Shown piece after piece: positions 38,254 to 47,112 of a stretch of 64,000 bases of DNA. The DNA is taken from the NCBI GenBank assembly GCA_009859145.1, contig VRVR01000059.1, positions 1-64,000 of the forward strand, read 5' to 3'. Every line of letters begins with the position of its first letter. The stretch's first letter is position 1. This stretch comes from Andalucia godoyi (taxonomy: Eukaryota; Discoba; Jakobea; Jakobida; Andaluciidae). Below the pieces are notes generated by a model. That model did not search any database, was not told the DNA's origin, and worked only from the letters and a program-made list of their open reading frames with translations. Made by a program: the position numbers and the translations under genes.

Positions 38254-38505
38254 AGTAGTGTATGTTGTTGTATAGCTTCTGTCGCGGTCGGGGGAAAAAC
38301 AAGGACAATAAAAGAAAACCGCAAATTCCTTTTCTTTTTCCGTGTTTGTTTCTCATCATTTTATGTTTTGTAAATTGCGAGTGCCAGGCTTTAGTTTCCA
38401 TCTCTCCTTTGTCGGTTGTTCACATGCACTCTGTCGGGACAATGACTAACATACTGACAACATGGATGTACGCAGATCCTACGATCACACAACTTGTTGT
38501 GATAA

Positions 38506-38656
38506 CCCTCCAGCCCAAAAACGACTGGTGGACGGCTGTGAAGATCATCGGATAGTATGGCTGAGGGTGTGCAGATTAAGGCCCAATGAGACACTGTCGA
38601 ATATCGACAGCCGCATCCCTTTTTAATCGATGATTCCTCCGCCGCGGCCTCTCTCC

Positions 38657-38734
<78 letters not shown>

Positions 38735-39116
38735 TTGTGTGTGGCGCACACCACTGCCAATCAACAGAATCAATACAATATCCGCTCGATTGACAGCCGA
38801 GAATGAACAAGCGGATTAAAAATGCGAAATGGCAATAAAAGAAGCTCGTTGAAAATCCCTAGTTTCCTCTTGGTTCCCAAGGTCCAAACGGTTTCTAACG
38901 AATGCAATCACTGATCAGCTCGAGAGCTCTGAACAGGAAAATAGGTTGTCTCTGTTTTGGGGTGCGCGGACCCACGGATGTCCCACTCAAAAGGGGAACT
39001 CATTGGATGGGCGCTGATGCGGAATGTAAAAGTCACTTTACACTAAATAAATCTGTTTTTTTTTTGAGGCGCAGCATGCGAGCCAAGAGTTTGGAGAGAG
39101 GTTTTGGGCTGGAAGG
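38506..39116. mobile_element. MITE, copy 2
   Basis: Full-length inverted partner of the element at 7773-8381. Termini are CCCTCCAGCCCAAAA at the left and the complement of CCTTCCAGCCCAAAA at the right, flanked by TAA on both sides (38503-38505 and 39117-39119), a possible 3-bp target duplication. It carries a long interrupted (CT)n tract (about 38660-38730). The first ~140 bp are identical to copy 1, but the ~190 bp after the CT tract differ by many one-base homopolymer contractions. Confidence 0.82.
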
Positions 39117-39302
39117 TAATACTTACTTTTTCTTCTTCTTTCCCTCCCTCAACGGTTTTCAAGGCAAAACAAGAAAGAAGCTCGTCTTTTCGACTGTTTT
39201 ACGTCCTACCATTGATTTGCACAGTGCGGCTCGTTGGTGTCGCGCTTTTCGCTGTGTCCCTCTGGCCCTCTGCGACGACACGTCTCACCAGCTCTTTCTC
39301 CG

Positions 39303-39476
39303 ATGGACCCGCTGAGAACTGCTTCACTGAAGCTCCGTAAAATCAAGCGCCAGCGGCTGCATGTTAGCGAAATCGTCAAACGGGCGTTGTCCGAGACCGC
39401 TGGTGATTCTTTGTGCATCGCAGTGCAGCTGGGGCCAAAATCTCCCGGGAAGCCCCCATCTGCTGTAATAAAATAA
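39303..39476 (+). CDS. Doubtful 57-residue protein
   Basis: A short ATG-started frame (MDPLRTASLKLRKIKRQRL) with a basic helical N-terminus, ending SAVIK. It has gene-like codon use but no recognised family, and stands alone between the MITE and the SEC14 gene. It may be a relic or chance. Confidence 0.25.
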   Translation: MDPLRTASLKLRKIKRQRLHVSEIVKRALSETAGDSLCIAVQLGPKSPGKPPSAVIK

Positions 39477-39645
39477 GCAAACGCGCGAAAATGTCCTGGT
39501 CGCACGATGTCCAGCATAGTTGTGATTTTAGTATTATTACTAATATATTTTTCAACTTTATTTTTTGGATTGGTCGTTTGTTCGTTTTTAATTAAGAAGT
39601 CTACATTATACGGGTATTCTACTCGGCGTGATTAGTGGGGAAAGC

Positions 39646-40608
39646 ATGTCCGAGGTTGTTCCGATTGTTGGGCCTGCTCCTCAGGGCGCCGTGGTGAAGG
39701 GTGCTGCTGATGGTGGTTCGAAGGACGACCGCGATTCGGTGGTTGTTGCGCAGTTGAGTGCGGAACAGCAGTCTGCTGTAAAGGAGCTGCAGGCAGCGTT
39801 GGAGCCGCTGACTGACAGACAGCGGGCGTTCTGTGACATTCCGTGTCTGCTGCGGTACCTGCGTGCACGTGACTATGATGTAAAGAAGTCGAGGAAGCTG
39901 CTCCTTTCGACGCTGCAATGGAGACACTCCTTCCGTCCGCACCGTATTTCGCCAGATGATGTGGAGGAGGAAGCACTGACTGGCAAGGTGTACCGCAACG
40001 GATACGATCGTGCGGGCCGTCCGATCATCTATATGCGTCCCGGTCGTGAGAACACGAAGAACTACGACCGTCAAGTGATGCACCTGGTGTACCACTTGGA
40101 GTCTGCAGTCCGATCCATGGGCCCGGGTGTCGAGTCCTTTGTGTTCATTATCGACTACTCTGGGTTCTCGCTGTCCAAGAGCCCACCAATGGCTGTTTCC
40201 AAGCGTGTCTTGTCGATTCTGTCCGACAACTACCCCGAGCGACTGGGGAAAGCGTTCCTGGTAAGCTATCCGTTTTACATGGGTGCGTTCTGGGCTGCGA
40301 TTTCCCCGTTCCTCAACAAGGTCACAAAGTCTAAAATCACGTTTGTGAAGGGACACAAGGTCAAGGAGGTCATTGGCGAGTTCGTGGACCATGAGGTGCT
40401 GGAGGCGGCGTTCTCCGGCGCAAAGAACTATGAGTATGTGCACGAAACGTACTGGGGAAAGGAAAAGGAGTACTGGACGGGCATCAGAGAGCACTTGGAT
40501 GCGTTGGATCTCGAGCAGGTGCAGCATGACGACATCAAGCACGCAGAAGACCGAAAAGTGGAAGAACATGAAAAGGACGATCATGAACATGCACAAGAAG
40601 AACAATGA
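39646..40608 (+). CDS. SEC14/CRAL-TRIO lipid-transfer protein
   Basis: A 320-residue phosphatidylinositol/phosphatidylcholine transfer-type protein. An N-terminal CRAL-TRIO-N helix pair (IPCLLRYLRARDYDVKKSRKLL) leads into the lipid-binding domain (about 105-270): YDRAGRPIIYMRPG, FVFIIDYSGFSL, LSILSDNYPERLGKAFLVSYP, then the gate helix region FWAAISPFLNKVTKSKITFV. The NYPERL motif is diagnostic. A highly charged His/Glu/Lys tail follows (VEEHEKDDHEHAQEEQ). The start is the ATG at 39646; a GTG six codons upstream is ignored. Probably cytosolic, acting at Golgi or plasma membrane. Confidence 0.93.
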   Translation: MSEVVPIVGPAPQGAVVKGAADGGSKDDRDSVVVAQLSAEQQSAVKELQAALEPLTDRQRAFCDIPCLLRYLRARDYDVKKSRKLLLSTLQWRHSFRPHRISPDDVEEEALTGKVYRNGYDRAGRPIIYMRPGRENTKNYDRQVMHLVYHLESAVRSMGPGVESFVFIIDYSGFSLSKSPPMAVSKRVLSILSDNYPERLGKAFLVSYPFYMGAFWAAISPFLNKVTKSKITFVKGHKVKEVIGEFVDHEVLEAAFSGAKNYEYVHETYWGKEKEYWTGIREHLDALDLEQVQHDDIKHAEDRKVEEHEKDDHEHAQEEQ

Positions 40609-40757
40609 AAACACGAATGAGAATTAAGAAACCCCAAACCCAAATCAATCACACGCTCTCGACCTGTATTTGTGTTTGTTTCTTTTGTTTTCCTAAACGC
40701 AGTGCTTCTGGTGCATGCCGGTAAAGCAAATATACTGTGAGGGAGGGTGTGGGAGCC

Positions 40758-41888
40758 TCAATTTTCGACGGGCGGGGCCAGCTCCGTCCATATGCCGATT
40801 TCTGCACGGCCATCCGGATGAATGCAGCCACGGAACATTCCCGGAGTGTTGAAGTCCATGCAGACTTCTCCGGTTCGAGCATCGACTGCAACAACGCCGC
40901 ACGTATCAGGTTGCAGTCCGACAGCGGAGTCTTCATGCAAACACGCTCTGACTGCGTCTCGCATCGACTGGTGTCCATAGCGCATGCGAGAATGAACATC
41001 GTGGGCCACGCAGTTTCGTATGATCGCCTCTCCAGTACCTGTAGCTGATAGCGCCAACGTCTCGGAATGCGCAAACGTGGACGCACCAACCACTGGGGTA
41101 TCGCCCAGTCTGCCGACTCGCTTATTCGTAAGACCGCCTGTCGACGTGGCTGCTGCACACCCAAGATCGGAACGCCAGGCGACGGCACCCACTGTTCCTT
41201 TTAGTCCATGGTCCAGCAACACCTGCTCCAGCTCGCTTTCCATTTCGTCCATATCGTCGTCTGCACTGATGTGCTGCTTTTGCATCCACTGTGAACTCCG
41301 ATGCTCATCGTCAGATTCGGAATGATCGGCAGGAGCGGACTGCTCGGCTGGATTATGATCCAAAATCTGTCCGTCTCTATTTGCCAATCGCAGTTTCTCC
41401 CACTGCTTCTTGCGCAGGGTCGTCGTAAAATAGCTGTTTTCCACTTTTTGAGAATCGTCAGAGGCAGCAGAGGCGGAGGACAGCGCACTCAGCAGCATCT
41501 CTTCTGCATGCGGACCGCTCAAATGAACCGAGTCCCGGATGTTGTCCATCACGTATCTTGCCAATTTGACTGGGTTCTTCGTGCGTGTGAGTCCCGAAAC
41601 GCACGCACACGATCCAGGAACCATAACACACGCCTCCAGTTCATGGTGGCCTTCGCGATTCAAAACGGCGCCACGACCCGCATTGAACAGCGGAACATCT
41701 TCCAAGAAGCGCACGATTGCTTCGACTGCATCCAGCGGCGTTTTCGCCGGGTCCGATAGTACCCGTTCCCCGACTCGCAAAGACGCAGACAATGCTGCGC
41801 GGTACGCACGGTCCTTGCGAGACCCGACTTGGCGCGGATCAATAACGCCTGCACCGCCATGAACTGCTAAAGACCACCGAATACTCAT
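40758..41888 (-). CDS. Isoaspartyl peptidase/L-asparaginase (Ntn hydrolase)
   Basis: A 376-residue threonine Ntn-hydrolase that cleaves isoaspartyl peptides or asparagine after self-processing. The N-terminal SLAVHGGAG and FNAGRGAVLN match the alpha subunit; the nucleophile is Thr232 in GTVGAVA, expected N-terminal to the beta subunit, followed by STGGLTNKRVGRLGDTPVVGAS and GTGEAIIRN. The linker before the cleavage point (about 135-228) is a long acidic, Gln/Ser-rich insert, longer than in most members. ATG at 41888. The gene is convergent with SEC14, with a 149-bp spacer. Confidence 0.93.
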   Translation of the reverse strand: MSIRWSLAVHGGAGVIDPRQVGSRKDRAYRAALSASLRVGERVLSDPAKTPLDAVEAIVRFLEDVPLFNAGRGAVLNREGHHELEACVMVPGSCACVSGLTRTKNPVKLARYVMDNIRDSVHLSGPHAEEMLLSALSSASAASDDSQKVENSYFTTTLRKKQWEKLRLANRDGQILDHNPAEQSAPADHSESDDEHRSSQWMQKQHISADDDMDEMESELEQVLLDHGLKGTVGAVAWRSDLGCAAATSTGGLTNKRVGRLGDTPVVGASTFAHSETLALSATGTGEAIIRNCVAHDVHSRMRYGHQSMRDAVRACLHEDSAVGLQPDTCGVVAVDARTGEVCMDFNTPGMFRGCIHPDGRAEIGIWTELAPPVEN

Positions 41889-43941
41889 GTTTTGTGCCTT
41901 ATCTCAATACACGGACATGAAAATGGACTTCAATTGCACTACGTTTAATTTTTTAAACAGTAATAATACCAACAGATAAATATTTATTTTATTTAAAATA
42001 TATATATATATGAAAGACGGTAGACCGTTTTCTGTGCATCCGACCGCCTGGAAGTGAAAGCGGACTCTTTTGGAGTGAACCAGGTCGAATTATTCGTGTT
42101 TGCTTTCTCTCGAAGTTCTCTATCACAGCCTCTTCCAATTGTGCTCCACGGCTATGGTTTCGTGAACAGAAGGGTATGAAACAGGCCTCATTCTCTGCAG
42201 TTGGTGCAGGTCGATGCCTCACTCTTTGTACTTCTGCAGGGCAATGGCGGCTTCTTCGTCCCCTTCGTGGATTCCATCCAGAATTTGGCGTGAATTGACT
42301 GGAATCTTTTTCAAGCACTGCACAAAGAACGAACGTGCATGCTTGTATGCGGCAATGGTGTGATCGGGCAAGATCTGGGTCGCAGCGTGATGAACCAGTG
42401 CTGCGATCCCCGCTGCGTTTGCTGCGACCTTTTCTCGGACAATCTGACAGAACTGGAACTTCCACATTCCGAATGCTTCTTCGCAAGGATCAAGAAATGG
42501 AGAATACGGCGGCAGCTGTTCTACTTCAATTTTTTGGATTCCCACTCGCGCAACAAGGGAATCACTGTTTGCTTCGTTATATGCATTGGAACGTTGTCGT
42601 GAATGATCATTTGCTTTTGACCTTCGAGGAGCTTTTCCCGTTTGTTCGAGACGCTGGAAGAGATTCTTCAGAAATACGGCGTACGTGACGCCATTGATGC
42701 CCCCCTGTGTAGCATTCGTAATAGACGAGCGAACTTTCTGTCGACAGCTGCGATCACAGTCAGGCTCTGCACTTGCATGTTGTCAATTGCCAGCAGTGGA
42801 CGACATCCTTGAAGGGATATCCCTTGTTCGGGGTGGACAACAACATTGAACGGGCGTCTCGTCGATGAAAATTGTTTTTTGGTACTGATCTTCTTTGTCG
42901 CCAAGCATTTTCGATGCGTATTCACTACGAGCATGGATTAGGCGTTCCAGAATTCGAGAAACGGGAACTGTCAAGAAATCCGCGACTTCGCTTGTACGGC
43001 TCCCCATGAAGTTAATTTGATTCCAAGTGATCTTTCGATCCTCCTGCGATACAACTCCAGTAGGCTTTATCGGCGTTCTCGCCAGTTCTTCCTTCGCCTT
43101 TTCGACAGCCTCCTTTCGCTGATGTTCTGCAAGAGCTGCCTTCGCTAATGTCTCTCGCACAGCTGCTTGCATCGTCAGCGTCCCTGCTGCATCGCTGTTT
43201 TGGAGCTTCCGCGCTCTTTTCATTTCCCGAACTTCCTTTGCAGCATCCAGCAAAAGCCGTTTCCTCGATTTGAGTTGGTTCATTTGCAATCCTTGCAGTT
43301 CCGGAATAGCTGCCACATCCGTGTGGGAAATGGGAATCAGCTTTTCATCAACTGGCATGATTCGTTTCGCAGCCTGGCTTGGAACACTCGCGCTAGATGA
43401 AGCAGATGCCACAGCCTGCGCGTCTCGTCGCCTCAGTGAAGGTACACGAACACAATTGTCATACACCTCAGTTAACGGCTGGCGGACTGGAAAAGCCTCA
43501 GAAGCGCTTCTTTCTTGAAAAAGCTCGTTTTCAGCACCCGCAAAAAGGTCCACGGCACGCGTCTTTCCACGCTGAAGTTGAAAATATGGAGCGGTTCTCT
43601 GAGAGCTCCCGGGCAGGTCCGCAAACTATGTGCGCGCCAAAAAATTATTCTTCGCCAACTGTAGTAGCAGTCACTCCAGGAAAAAGATCGGGTTACTTTC
43701 CTACCGTAGTCAAGTCTAATATATTTCTTTCATCCATCACTTTTTTCTTTCTCTCTTGTCTTTTTCTATTTGCTTGTGTTTTTCATAATCGAACCCACAA
43801 GCACCACCGTTCAGCAATGACAAAACATCTCATAGACCCAAAGAGGGATCTTCCCGACAAACTCAAAACCGGCCATTCCCGAAGATGCCGAGAACCACGA
43901 AACTCGTAGAAAGAACGTGTGCTGTGATGTTTCGTGTATTT
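41889..43941. other. Region occupied by a decayed transposon
   Basis: No intact gene. Holds the transposase pseudogene (42219-43553) and its flanks: an AT dinucleotide run at 41997-42010 on one side, and CTTGACTACGGTA (minus-strand reading, about 43699-43711) on the other, a candidate terminal repeat. Confidence 0.6.
42219..43553 (-). pseudogene. Tc1/mariner-type (IS630 superfamily) transposase, broken
   Basis: Remains of a DDE transposase in at least three reading frames. The first frame (43553-42783) has a helix-turn-helix-like TWNQINFMGSRTSEVADFL and the first catalytic Asp in TIFIDETP. A shift then leads to HPEQGISLQGCRPLLAIDN; a further frame holds the second Asp in MIIHDNVPMHI (about 42595); and the last frame (42545-42219) has LPPYSPFLDPCEEAFG, the C-terminal block with the third acidic residue, and ends normally. 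Thus all three catalytic blocks survive in order but in different frames. The N-terminus is unusual: over 150 residues of charged helical sequence before the DNA-binding part. Confidence 0.85.
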
Positions 43942-45150
43942 TTACATTAGAGAACAGCAGCCCTTTTTCGGCCGTTCTTGCGGGGTAGCTTGTGCACGGT
44001 GGTGGTCTTGAGAGACAGCATTGTCTCGTTCCAATTTTGCGATGTATGCATCCTTCATGCGAATAGAGTGTTCCAAATCGGCAATCTTTTCTTTGAAAAT
44101 AGCGGTCGGCGTGTCATCGACGAAAACGGCAGCCTCGCAGGAATCAGAAGGAGACTGCTGATCCTTGCTCTTCGTGCCCACATAGCTGCACAACGTCAAA
44201 AAGTGTTCTTCCATTCGACGGAGAACCAGGTCTCGAATGTGCCCGTTGTCTTCTTGTTCGCAAGAGTGAACGAGTCCAATCGCAGTGTCGTTGACTTCGA
44301 GGATGTACTCTTGGCCGTCATTGGAGACGATTGAGTCGACTGCGAGGATGTCGAGTCCGCCGAACAAGCGGGAACACTCGTCTGCCCATTGCTTGTATCT
44401 CTCGGTAACCGGCAATTCCTCGACGGAGGCATTACCAGTGTTTCCCTTCCAGTTCAGCGAGGTCCTTTTGAACACGCGATAGTGCGTCCCGATCTTTTGG
44501 ACGCGGACATCATAGTCACGCTCGACAAACGGCTCTGCAGTCACGTAGTCTTTGTGCATCATGACGATTCCCCGCACATCCAAGAACCGCTCCGAGTTGT
44601 CCACCTTGATTTTCCCGTACCCAGCATGTACATGACCAACTTTCACCACGCATGGAAACCCCGGATTAATGAGCATTTCTCCGCCAGACGAATAGCACGT
44701 CTGCTCAATCACCGGAAACACGCTCTTGCCGAGCTTTTTCTGGAGCTTCAGCAGCCCTCCAAACACAACTGGTCGTTCCAGGCACATCAGGATCGATTCC
44801 AGTGAGTTGACCGACGGCACACCAGCATGCATGAACGCATACAAAAGGTTGCGGCTGTCTTGGCCGTCCAAAGCATGCGAAACGGACCGAATTAACAGAA
44901 AATCAGGTTTCACGGTACGTATGCCGTCCTGACGCCGCGCCGGTCGAACGTCCACGACCACGCTTCGATATCCATAAGAAGAAATTGATATGTCAGGCCA
45001 TGTGACAACTACCACGCTCAGTCCGTACTGCGTCTCGCCAATACGTACCTTGCAGTCTGCAAAAATGGACTTCCAATCGCAGTACTGTGGGTTGCGAGAC
45101 CCACTTTCAATCACCAGCAGACTCTTCGGTTTCACACTCTCCTCGCTCAT
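43942..45150 (-). CDS. Synapsin homologue with C-terminal CaaX box
   Basis: A 402-residue ATP-grasp protein matching the synapsin C domain over its length: VKPDFLLIRSVSHAL and AGVPSVNSLESI (about 81-120), the LKLQKKLG helix, FPVIEQT, VVKVGHVHAGYGK (168-180), TAEPFVERDYDVRVQKIG, WKGNTGNASVEELP, GGLDILAVDSI (264-274) and EVNDTA. In animals synapsins tether synaptic vesicles to each other and actin. This protein lacks the animal N-terminal phosphorylation domain and the proline-rich tail; instead it has an acidic linker, a short coiled coil (FKEKIADLEHSIRMKDAYIAKL) and ends GCCSLM, a CaaX box with Met favouring farnesylation. First ATG 45150 (MSEESVKPK); an upstream TTG is rejected. Confidence 0.9.
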   Translation of the reverse strand: MSEESVKPKSLLVIESGSRNPQYCDWKSIFADCKVRIGETQYGLSVVVVTWPDISISSYGYRSVVVDVRPARRQDGIRTVKPDFLLIRSVSHALDGQDSRNLLYAFMHAGVPSVNSLESILMCLERPVVFGGLLKLQKKLGKSVFPVIEQTCYSSGGEMLINPGFPCVVKVGHVHAGYGKIKVDNSERFLDVRGIVMMHKDYVTAEPFVERDYDVRVQKIGTHYRVFKRTSLNWKGNTGNASVEELPVTERYKQWADECSRLFGGLDILAVDSIVSNDGQEYILEVNDTAIGLVHSCEQEDNGHIRDLVLRRMEEHFLTLCSYVGTKSKDQQSPSDSCEAAVFVDDTPTAIFKEKIADLEHSIRMKDAYIAKLERDNAVSQDHHRAQATPQERPKKGCCSLM

Positions 45151-45683
45151 ATCCCAAGCGTCCAATAGGGATCTTTAATATGTAAAAAATCTGCACTATG
45201 GGATACCCGGCACGGATGGCTGCGCTTTTATGATTTCCCTGCTGCTTTCTGATTCACTTTCTCGCCGTCCGCGGTGCAGCAACTACACTTTTGAGCTCAA
45301 CTGTGTTTATGCTTATGTGTTTTCTGGAATCAAGTGATAATAAAAAAAAGTGTATTGGCTGTGCCCGATACAAAAACGTCTGTACACCGCGACTTGAAGA
45401 GGGAAAAACCCCCGAAATGAAAAAGAATTCCCCGAAAAAAATGAAAAGTATGTTTTGTCAGGACAGTGACACGTAAGGTGTCAGCTGATCATCTCTGATT
45501 GACTGAATCCTTCGTTGTCGTTTTCTTTTCAGTTTTCATGACGAGTTCGTGTCTCCGCTTGGTTTTTGTTTTGTTTTCTTGTATTTATTTCGAATACTAT
45601 ATTTTCCCCTTCCTCTTCGTTCTTGTTTCTCCTCTATTTCCCAACATTCATCCCTCTGCCATAGAGCTTTCGACGTGCCAAGG
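45151..45683. other. Divergent promoter region
   Basis: Between the synapsin ATG (minus) and RING-protein ATG (plus). Contains one ATCAAGTGAT element, A-runs and, near the RING gene, pyrimidine-rich sequence. An open frame runs through it into the RING gene but is A/T-rich and not credible. No gene seen. Confidence 0.5.
45329..45338. promoter_or_regulatory. ATCAAGTGAT element, copy 4
   Basis: Exact decamer, 178 bp before the synapsin ATG (minus strand) and 345 bp before the RING gene ATG (plus strand). Confidence 0.35.
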
Positions 45684-46733
45684 ATGATGCGCATCTACTG
45701 CCACGAATGCCATGCGACGCGGACTGCGCCTCCGCCTGTGTCTCGCGATTCGATGAGCTGTCCCAGCTGTCGGTCTGACTTTGTCGAAGAGCTTTCGCCT
45801 TCACCAAGTTCTCCGTCGGCGTTCCCAACCTCTCCAAACGACGCACAGCCCCGGTCTCCACCTACGCCGCAGTTCACAACAATCGGCAATGGACACGCAC
45901 AGACGTTTCCTAATCAGCAGCAACAACAACAACAACAGCAACAGCACCAACAAAGACAACAGCAGCAGCAGCAGCAATTTCAAGAATTCGATGTCGACTA
46001 CGAGCATTCAAATGCACAACCGCTTCCTTCGGCATCTTCTCCTCTCCAAAATATGTTTGCGTCGCTCTTTGGAGGCTCGCGCTTGACTGCCGCTCAACCA
46101 GCAAGCAGCAGTAATCCGTTTTATGTGGCAAATGGAGACCCATTTGCAAGCTTGATGTCTTCGTTTGTGACCGGTTTCACGAACTTGTCGAACAGGTTTG
46201 GCCCAAGACCTCCAAATCCCTTCATGGCAGGCACTGGTGGTGGACTGTCGCTCGACGCGGTGATTTCGCACATTATGAACACGGACAACAACCGATTTGG
46301 AACTCCGCCGGCATCACAACGAGCCATTGACGCGCTCCCGAAAATCAAGTGCTGCGATGTGAACCCCAAGCAGCCCAAACACTGCAATTCCACTGCCACG
46401 GGTGCTGGTGCCTGCGATGCGGGTAACGCTAGCGAGGATGCAATTGGAGAGCGTGCAATGGATGGGAAGTGCGAGGCCGTGGAGTGTTCTGTTTGCATGG
46501 ATGCGTTTTCCAGCGAGGATAAGGATGGAATTGCGATTCGGATGCCGTGCAAGCATGTGTTTCATCAGGAATGCCTCATGCCGTGGCTCAAGGATCACAA
46601 CTCATGTCCGAGCTGCAGAATGGAGCTTGAAACAGACAATGCCGACTACGAAGACAGGAAAAGAAGAGCCAGACAGCAGCAGAACGTGCAGCGACAGATT
46701 CATGCAAACGGCGCTCCTTCGTACTTCTCCTAG
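45684..46733 (+). CDS. RNF115/RNF126-like RING-H2 E3 ubiquitin ligase
   Basis: A 349-residue E3 with the layout of RNF126/BCA2 and plant RZF proteins. An N-terminal zinc ribbon (YCHECHATR ... MSCPSCRSDFVEEL, C2-C2, about residues 5-33), which in RNF126 recognises ubiquitin or client proteins, is followed by a disordered Ser/Pro region, a poly-Gln tract (about 75-100) and a C-terminal RING-H2 (ECSVCMDAFSS ... MPCKHVFHQECLMPWLKDHNSCPSCR, about 266-315) with all eight zinc ligands. It would ubiquitinate substrates in the cytosol. The chosen start is the tandem ATGATG at 45684; upstream frame is membrane-like noise. Confidence 0.92.
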   Translation: MMRIYCHECHATRTAPPPVSRDSMSCPSCRSDFVEELSPSPSSPSAFPTSPNDAQPRSPPTPQFTTIGNGHAQTFPNQQQQQQQQQQHQQRQQQQQQQFQEFDVDYEHSNAQPLPSASSPLQNMFASLFGGSRLTAAQPASSSNPFYVANGDPFASLMSSFVTGFTNLSNRFGPRPPNPFMAGTGGGLSLDAVISHIMNTDNNRFGTPPASQRAIDALPKIKCCDVNPKQPKHCNSTATGAGACDAGNASEDAIGERAMDGKCEAVECSVCMDAFSSEDKDGIAIRMPCKHVFHQECLMPWLKDHNSCPSCRMELETDNADYEDRKRRARQQQNVQRQIHANGAPSYFS

Positions 46734-47112
46734 GCCCCTTCTTTCCAGAAACGAAGTCGTGTGCCATGTTGTTGTAACCAATTAAAAAGAAACCAACTGT
46801 ACGTGTCTTTTTTAAAAAACGGGGCTTGCTGTCGAAAGCACTCCAAGCATCAAGTGATGACTGCAAAAAAAAAAAAACCCGCAACGACCACATTTGGCAC
46901 TGTAGCTGCGGCGTATGCATTTTTCTTTATTACCGTTCTCTTGCTCTGGGTTGTTGTTGCTGTTATAAGAGCAATTCATTATAATTGATTTGATTTGTTG
47001 AATTTAATTCTTTTTTATTGAGTGATACATTACGTCGCATCGTTTATTTGGTAGTTCTATCTGTTCGTGCAAGGAATTCAAAAAAGAGTTGCGTGGGTGC
47101 GTGTGTAAGTGG
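46734..47112. other. Intergenic region
   Basis: Between two same-strand genes. Contains one ATCAAGTGAT element and A/T-rich sequence near 46975-47045 that would form the next promoter. No gene seen. Confidence 0.5.
46849..46858. promoter_or_regulatory. ATCAAGTGAT element, copy 5
   Basis: Exact decamer within GCATCAAGTGATGA, 116 bp after the RING gene stop and 255 bp before the next ATG. Confidence 0.35.

Larger units (their letters stand above)
38254..39645. other. Gene-poor region holding MITE copy 2
   Basis: 1.4 kb containing the MITE (38507-39116). Just left of it, an imperfect inverted repeat ATCACA...TGTGAT occurs at 38484-38503. Right of it only a doubtful 57-codon frame is found. The A/T-rich end (39520-39610) would be the SEC14 promoter. 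Confidence 0.55.

Noticed and set aside
38902-39315. Shared ~80-codon frame in both MITE copies as a possible gene
   Set aside because: Both copies are full-length repeats, the frame has no good homologue and its end differs between copies; conservation is explained by recent duplication.
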